A stretch of DNA of 8,218 nt from Candidatus Zixiibacteriota bacterium (GTDB taxonomy: Bacteria > Zixibacteria > MSB-5A5 > WJJR01), in NCBI GenBank assembly GCA_014729565.1, contig WJJR01000357.1:1-8218 (forward strand). The letters run 5' to 3'. The notes under the pieces were generated by a model. That model searched no databases. It was not told the DNA's origin and worked only from the letters and a program-made list of their open reading frames with translations. Both the position numbers and the translations under genes were made by a program. Numbering within the stretch: position 1 is the stretch's first letter; every line of letters starts with the position of its first letter. Shown piece after piece: positions 5,859 through 8,218 of this stretch.

Positions 5859-8018
5859 ATGATTCGTCGAATCATCATTCCGGTCATGCTGATCGTGCTA
5901 TTTGCCGGTGGTGCTGCACTGGCACAGGATGACGCATTTCTGCGGGCCAATGACCGTGTGAAGCCCATCGATGTTCCGATGTACAAGGAACCGCCATCGT
6001 TCTTCTATGTCCCCAATGAGATGATCGTACAGCTTGAAATGGCCGAGCAAGTGCGGTCGCTCACCGTCAACCGTGACCAGTCGACGGGACTGATGGTTAC
6101 CGGACACAGCGAGCTGGACGAACTGAACCGCAAGTTCGGCGTCACGAAGTTCCAGCGGGAATTCCCGGATATGCCGTTGGAGGTTCGAGCAGCGAATGAC
6201 CCGAATCTATCCAGCTACTACGTGATGGAATTCAGCCGCAAGTACCCGCTCGGTGAGGTCATGAAAGCCTATCAGGGCTGCGCCGTTGTGTGCGGTGCGG
6301 AACCGATCGGCGTTCATCCGATCTATGCCACGCCCAACGATCCGTACTTCGCGTCTGACCAGTGGAACTTCTATGATCCCGAAGACAACGACGTCGATGC
6401 GACCGACGCGTGGGATCTGGAAACCGGTGACGAGGGTGTTCTGCTCGCCGATCTCGATTCGGGCTTGCAGTATGATGCCCGCGACCTGGGTGGACTGGCC
6501 CCCTACACCGATGGCAATGTGTGGATTAACGAACCGGAGTACAACGGCGCCCCCGGCGTCGATGACGACGGTAACGGGTATGTCGACGACTGGATCGGCT
6601 GGGACTTTGTCGACAACATCTTCGGCGCGTGGCCGGGTGAAGACGACGACACGCCGGACAATGAGCCGACCGACTTTAATGGTCACGGAACCCACGTCGG
6701 CGGCATTATGGGTGCGATCACCAATAATGGTATCGCCGTCGCTGGTCTGGCCGGTGGCTGGAACGCATCACAGAATGCACCGGCGAATGGCTGCAAGGTG
6801 ATGGCGCTGCGGATCGGCTGGTCGGCGCCGCACCCGCAGAACCCGAGTGTCGAAGTGGGCTACGTGCGCATGGATTTCGCCGCCCAGGCGTTGTACTACG
6901 CGACGAACAAAGGGGCGACGGCGGTCAATTGCAGTTGGGGATCGTCGAACTCGGGCGGCCTCGGAGCGGCAGTGACCAACGCGATCAACAACGGCGTGAT
7001 CATCGTGCACGCGGCCGGCAACTCGAACAGCAGTACGCCCGACTATCTCGGATCGCGCACCGACGTGATCAACGTTGCGGCAACCGACGACAGTGACGTG
7101 CGCGCCTACTTCTCGAATTACGGGACGTGGGTCGATATCGCCGCGCCGGGTGTGGACATCCTGAGCACCTATTCCCTGCACTACGACGGCGGTTACGTGG
7201 CCTGGCTGGACGGCACGTCGCAGGCGTGTCCGCATGTAACGGCCGCGGCGGGTATCCTCAAGTCGTATGTGCCGAGCCTGACCGCATCGGAGATCACCGA
7301 TCTCATCCTGAATCACACCGACAACATCGACGACATCAATCCGTCGTATGCCGGACTGTTGGGCAGTGGACGGTTGAACGTGCATCGGTCACTCGATGCC
7401 GCCGTGCCACCCGATGTCACCGTGATTCAGCCGAACGGCGGTGAAGTGCTCTACATCGGCCAGGAGTATGACGTGACCTGGGATGCGACTGACAACGTCG
7501 GGATCGACTCGTCCATCGTCGACTACTCAGTCGACAGTGGCATCAATTGGACACGGATTGCCTCACTGACGGGGAACCCAGGGGTGTACACCTGGACCGT
7601 GACCGGTCCGCCGTCGGATCAGTGCCGCATGCGCGTCACCTGTTATGACGGTGAAGGCATGGCCGGCGACGACATGTCCGACGAGGACTTCTGCCCGCCG
7701 TACAAGCGGTCGGTCAGCGGACAATTGGATGTCGTCAATTCCGGTGCGATTCCCGAAACGTATGCCTTGCTGCAGAACCATCCGAACCCGTTCAACGCCA
7801 GCACACAGATTCCGTATGCGCTCAGCGAGCCGGGTAAGGTCCAATTGGACGTTTACAACCTGCTCGGTCAGCGGGTGGCGACACTCGTCGACCAACATCA
7901 GGAAGCCGGTTATCATGTCGCGAATTGGGATGCGCATGATGCCGCATCGGGCGTTTACCTCTACCGTATCCGCACCGACAGCTACACCTCCACACGGAAG
8001 ATGGTGGTGCTGAAGTAA
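5859..8018 (+). CDS. Secreted subtilisin-family (S8) serine protease with T9SS-type C-terminal sorting domain
   Basis: A 719-residue exported endopeptidase. Residues 1-22 are a signal peptide ending ALA|QDD. Residues about 45-160 form a propeptide-like region (VPNEMIVQLE and onward). The S8 catalytic domain spans about 165-515 with an intact triad: D200 (LLADLDSG), H276 (GHGTHVGG) and S454 (GTSQACPHV), plus the oxyanion N388 (HAAGN). An Asp-rich insert before the His motif (DDDGNGYVDD, 235-244) looks calcium-binding. Residues about 519-615 (PNGGEVLYIGQEYDVTWDA) resemble an Ig-like beta-sandwich common in exported FCB proteins. Residues 633-719 (NHPNPFN, VYNLLGQRVATLV, SGVYLYRIRT, KMVVLK) match type A T9SS sorting tails, which also resemble the FlgD Ig-like fold. 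It probably acts outside the cell or on its surface as a degradative enzyme; the substrate cannot be inferred. Its divergent orientation gives no sign that it belongs to the flagellar operon. Confidence 0.95.
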   Translation: MIRRIIIPVMLIVLFAGGAALAQDDAFLRANDRVKPIDVPMYKEPPSFFYVPNEMIVQLEMAEQVRSLTVNRDQSTGLMVTGHSELDELNRKFGVTKFQREFPDMPLEVRAANDPNLSSYYVMEFSRKYPLGEVMKAYQGCAVVCGAEPIGVHPIYATPNDPYFASDQWNFYDPEDNDVDATDAWDLETGDEGVLLADLDSGLQYDARDLGGLAPYTDGNVWINEPEYNGAPGVDDDGNGYVDDWIGWDFVDNIFGAWPGEDDDTPDNEPTDFNGHGTHVGGIMGAITNNGIAVAGLAGGWNASQNAPANGCKVMALRIGWSAPHPQNPSVEVGYVRMDFAAQALYYATNKGATAVNCSWGSSNSGGLGAAVTNAINNGVIIVHAAGNSNSSTPDYLGSRTDVINVAATDDSDVRAYFSNYGTWVDIAAPGVDILSTYSLHYDGGYVAWLDGTSQACPHVTAAAGILKSYVPSLTASEITDLILNHTDNIDDINPSYAGLLGSGRLNVHRSLDAAVPPDVTVIQPNGGEVLYIGQEYDVTWDATDNVGIDSSIVDYSVDSGINWTRIASLTGNPGVYTWTVTGPPSDQCRMRVTCYDGEGMAGDDMSDEDFCPPYKRSVSGQLDVVNSGAIPETYALLQNHPNPFNASTQIPYALSEPGKVQLDVYNLLGQRVATLVDQHQEAGYHVANWDAHDAASGVYLYRIRTDSYTSTRKMVVLK

Positions 8019-8041
8019 GTCTGGATATTCAGGCATCCTGC

Positions 8042-8081
8042 ACACAATGGCCTCTCCCCTGTTGGGGAGAGGCCATTGTGT
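8042..8081 (+). terminator. Strong hairpin after the protease gene, probable terminator
   Basis: An 18-bp perfect stem (8042-8059 with 8064-8081) closed by the 4-base loop TGTT begins 23 nt after the protease stop; the stem core is GGCCTCTCCCC. No clean T-run follows on the plus strand (the 3' flank reads CAATTG), so it is not a textbook intrinsic terminator. It may still end the transcript, protect its 3' end, or work in both directions. Confidence 0.65.
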
Positions 8082-8091
8082 CAATTGACGC

Positions 8092-8156
8092 GGTGCCCCA
8101 CCGCTTGGGGCCCGTTGAAAAGGTCGTGTCTTGTTTCCGGACCACGCCTGGGCACC
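8092..8156. repeat. Compact intergenic element bounded by a 7-bp inverted repeat
   Basis: GGTGCCC (8092-8098) and GGGCACC (8150-8156) are exact reverse complements enclosing 51 bases. Within and overlapping the left arm, GCCCCA (8095-8100) pairs with TGGGGC (8106-8111) as an alternative 6-bp stem. No coding frame is evident. The layout suggests a small repeat element or structured RNA, but only one copy is visible in the window. Confidence 0.4.
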
Positions 8157-8182
8157 AAACGAATGAATTGTAACCTCGCGTA

Positions 8183-8218
8183 GGTCCGGCTCTTAGCCGG
8201 ACCGGTGCGGCTAAGAGC
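8183..8218. repeat. Nested palindromic repeat at the right edge (REP-like), possibly truncated
   Basis: Two mutually exclusive perfect stems overlap. GGTCCGGCT (8183-8191) pairs with AGCCGGACC (8195-8203) over a 3-base loop. GCTCTTAGCCG (8189-8199) pairs with CGGCTAAGAGC (8208-8218) over an 8-base loop. The second arm ends exactly at the window edge, so the element may extend further. This density of symmetry in 36 bases is typical of extragenic palindromic repeats or short non-autonomous elements. Confidence 0.5.

Noticed and set aside
6768..7385. Minus-strand open frame of 205 codons inside the protease gene
   Set aside because: It is antisense to the S8 catalytic core, Arg/Val/His-rich with no domain, and typical of a shadow frame.

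Overview
The window reads as chromosomal DNA from a flagellated, double-membraned bacterium. FlgI (P ring) and FlgH (L ring) imply a cell wall plus an outer membrane. The right-hand gene ends in the C-terminal sorting domain typical of the type IX secretion system (T9SS) in the FCB superphylum (Bacteroidetes relatives, Zixibacteria, Latescibacteria, Marinimicrobia and similar lineages). A full flagellum together with such a tail points to an FCB-side candidate phylum of Zixibacteria type rather than a typical Bacteroidetes member. That placement is inference from gene content, not a database match.

Bases 1-5333 (minus strand) hold one tightly packed flagellar operon, read right to left: flgF, flgG, flgA, flgH, flgI, flgJ (rod-binding domain only), flgN and the first 54 codons of flgK, which runs off the left edge. 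Most gaps are 5-33 bp; the exception is 97 bp between flgJ and flgN. The products build the rod (FlgF, FlgG), install the P and L rings (FlgA, FlgI, FlgH), cap or scaffold the rod (FlgJ), and chaperone and form the hook-filament junction (FlgN, FlgK).

Two promoter-like sites give the operon a two-stage layout. A near-consensus sigma-54 site (GG-N10-GC) sits just upstream of flgF and leaves a leader of about 13 nt carrying a strong Shine-Dalgarno. A sigma-28-like site sits in the flgJ-flgN gap, where the late genes flgN and flgK begin. No flgM (anti-sigma-28) lies between flgJ and flgN, where many comparable operons carry it.

Bases 5334-5858 are a divergent intergenic region. It holds the sigma-54 promoter, several dyads including a perfect 8-bp hairpin, and a 13-nt match to the complement of the 16S rRNA 3' end that has no gene behind it.

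Bases 5859-8018 (plus strand) encode a secreted subtilisin-family (S8) protease of 719 residues: signal peptide, propeptide, catalytic domain with intact D200/H276/S454, an Ig-like domain and the sorting tail. An 18-bp perfect hairpin follows 23 nt after its stop. The last 130 bases contain further compact inverted repeats that look like an intergenic repeat or structured RNA element cut by the right edge. I see no CRISPR array, tRNA, rRNA gene, transposase or phage gene.
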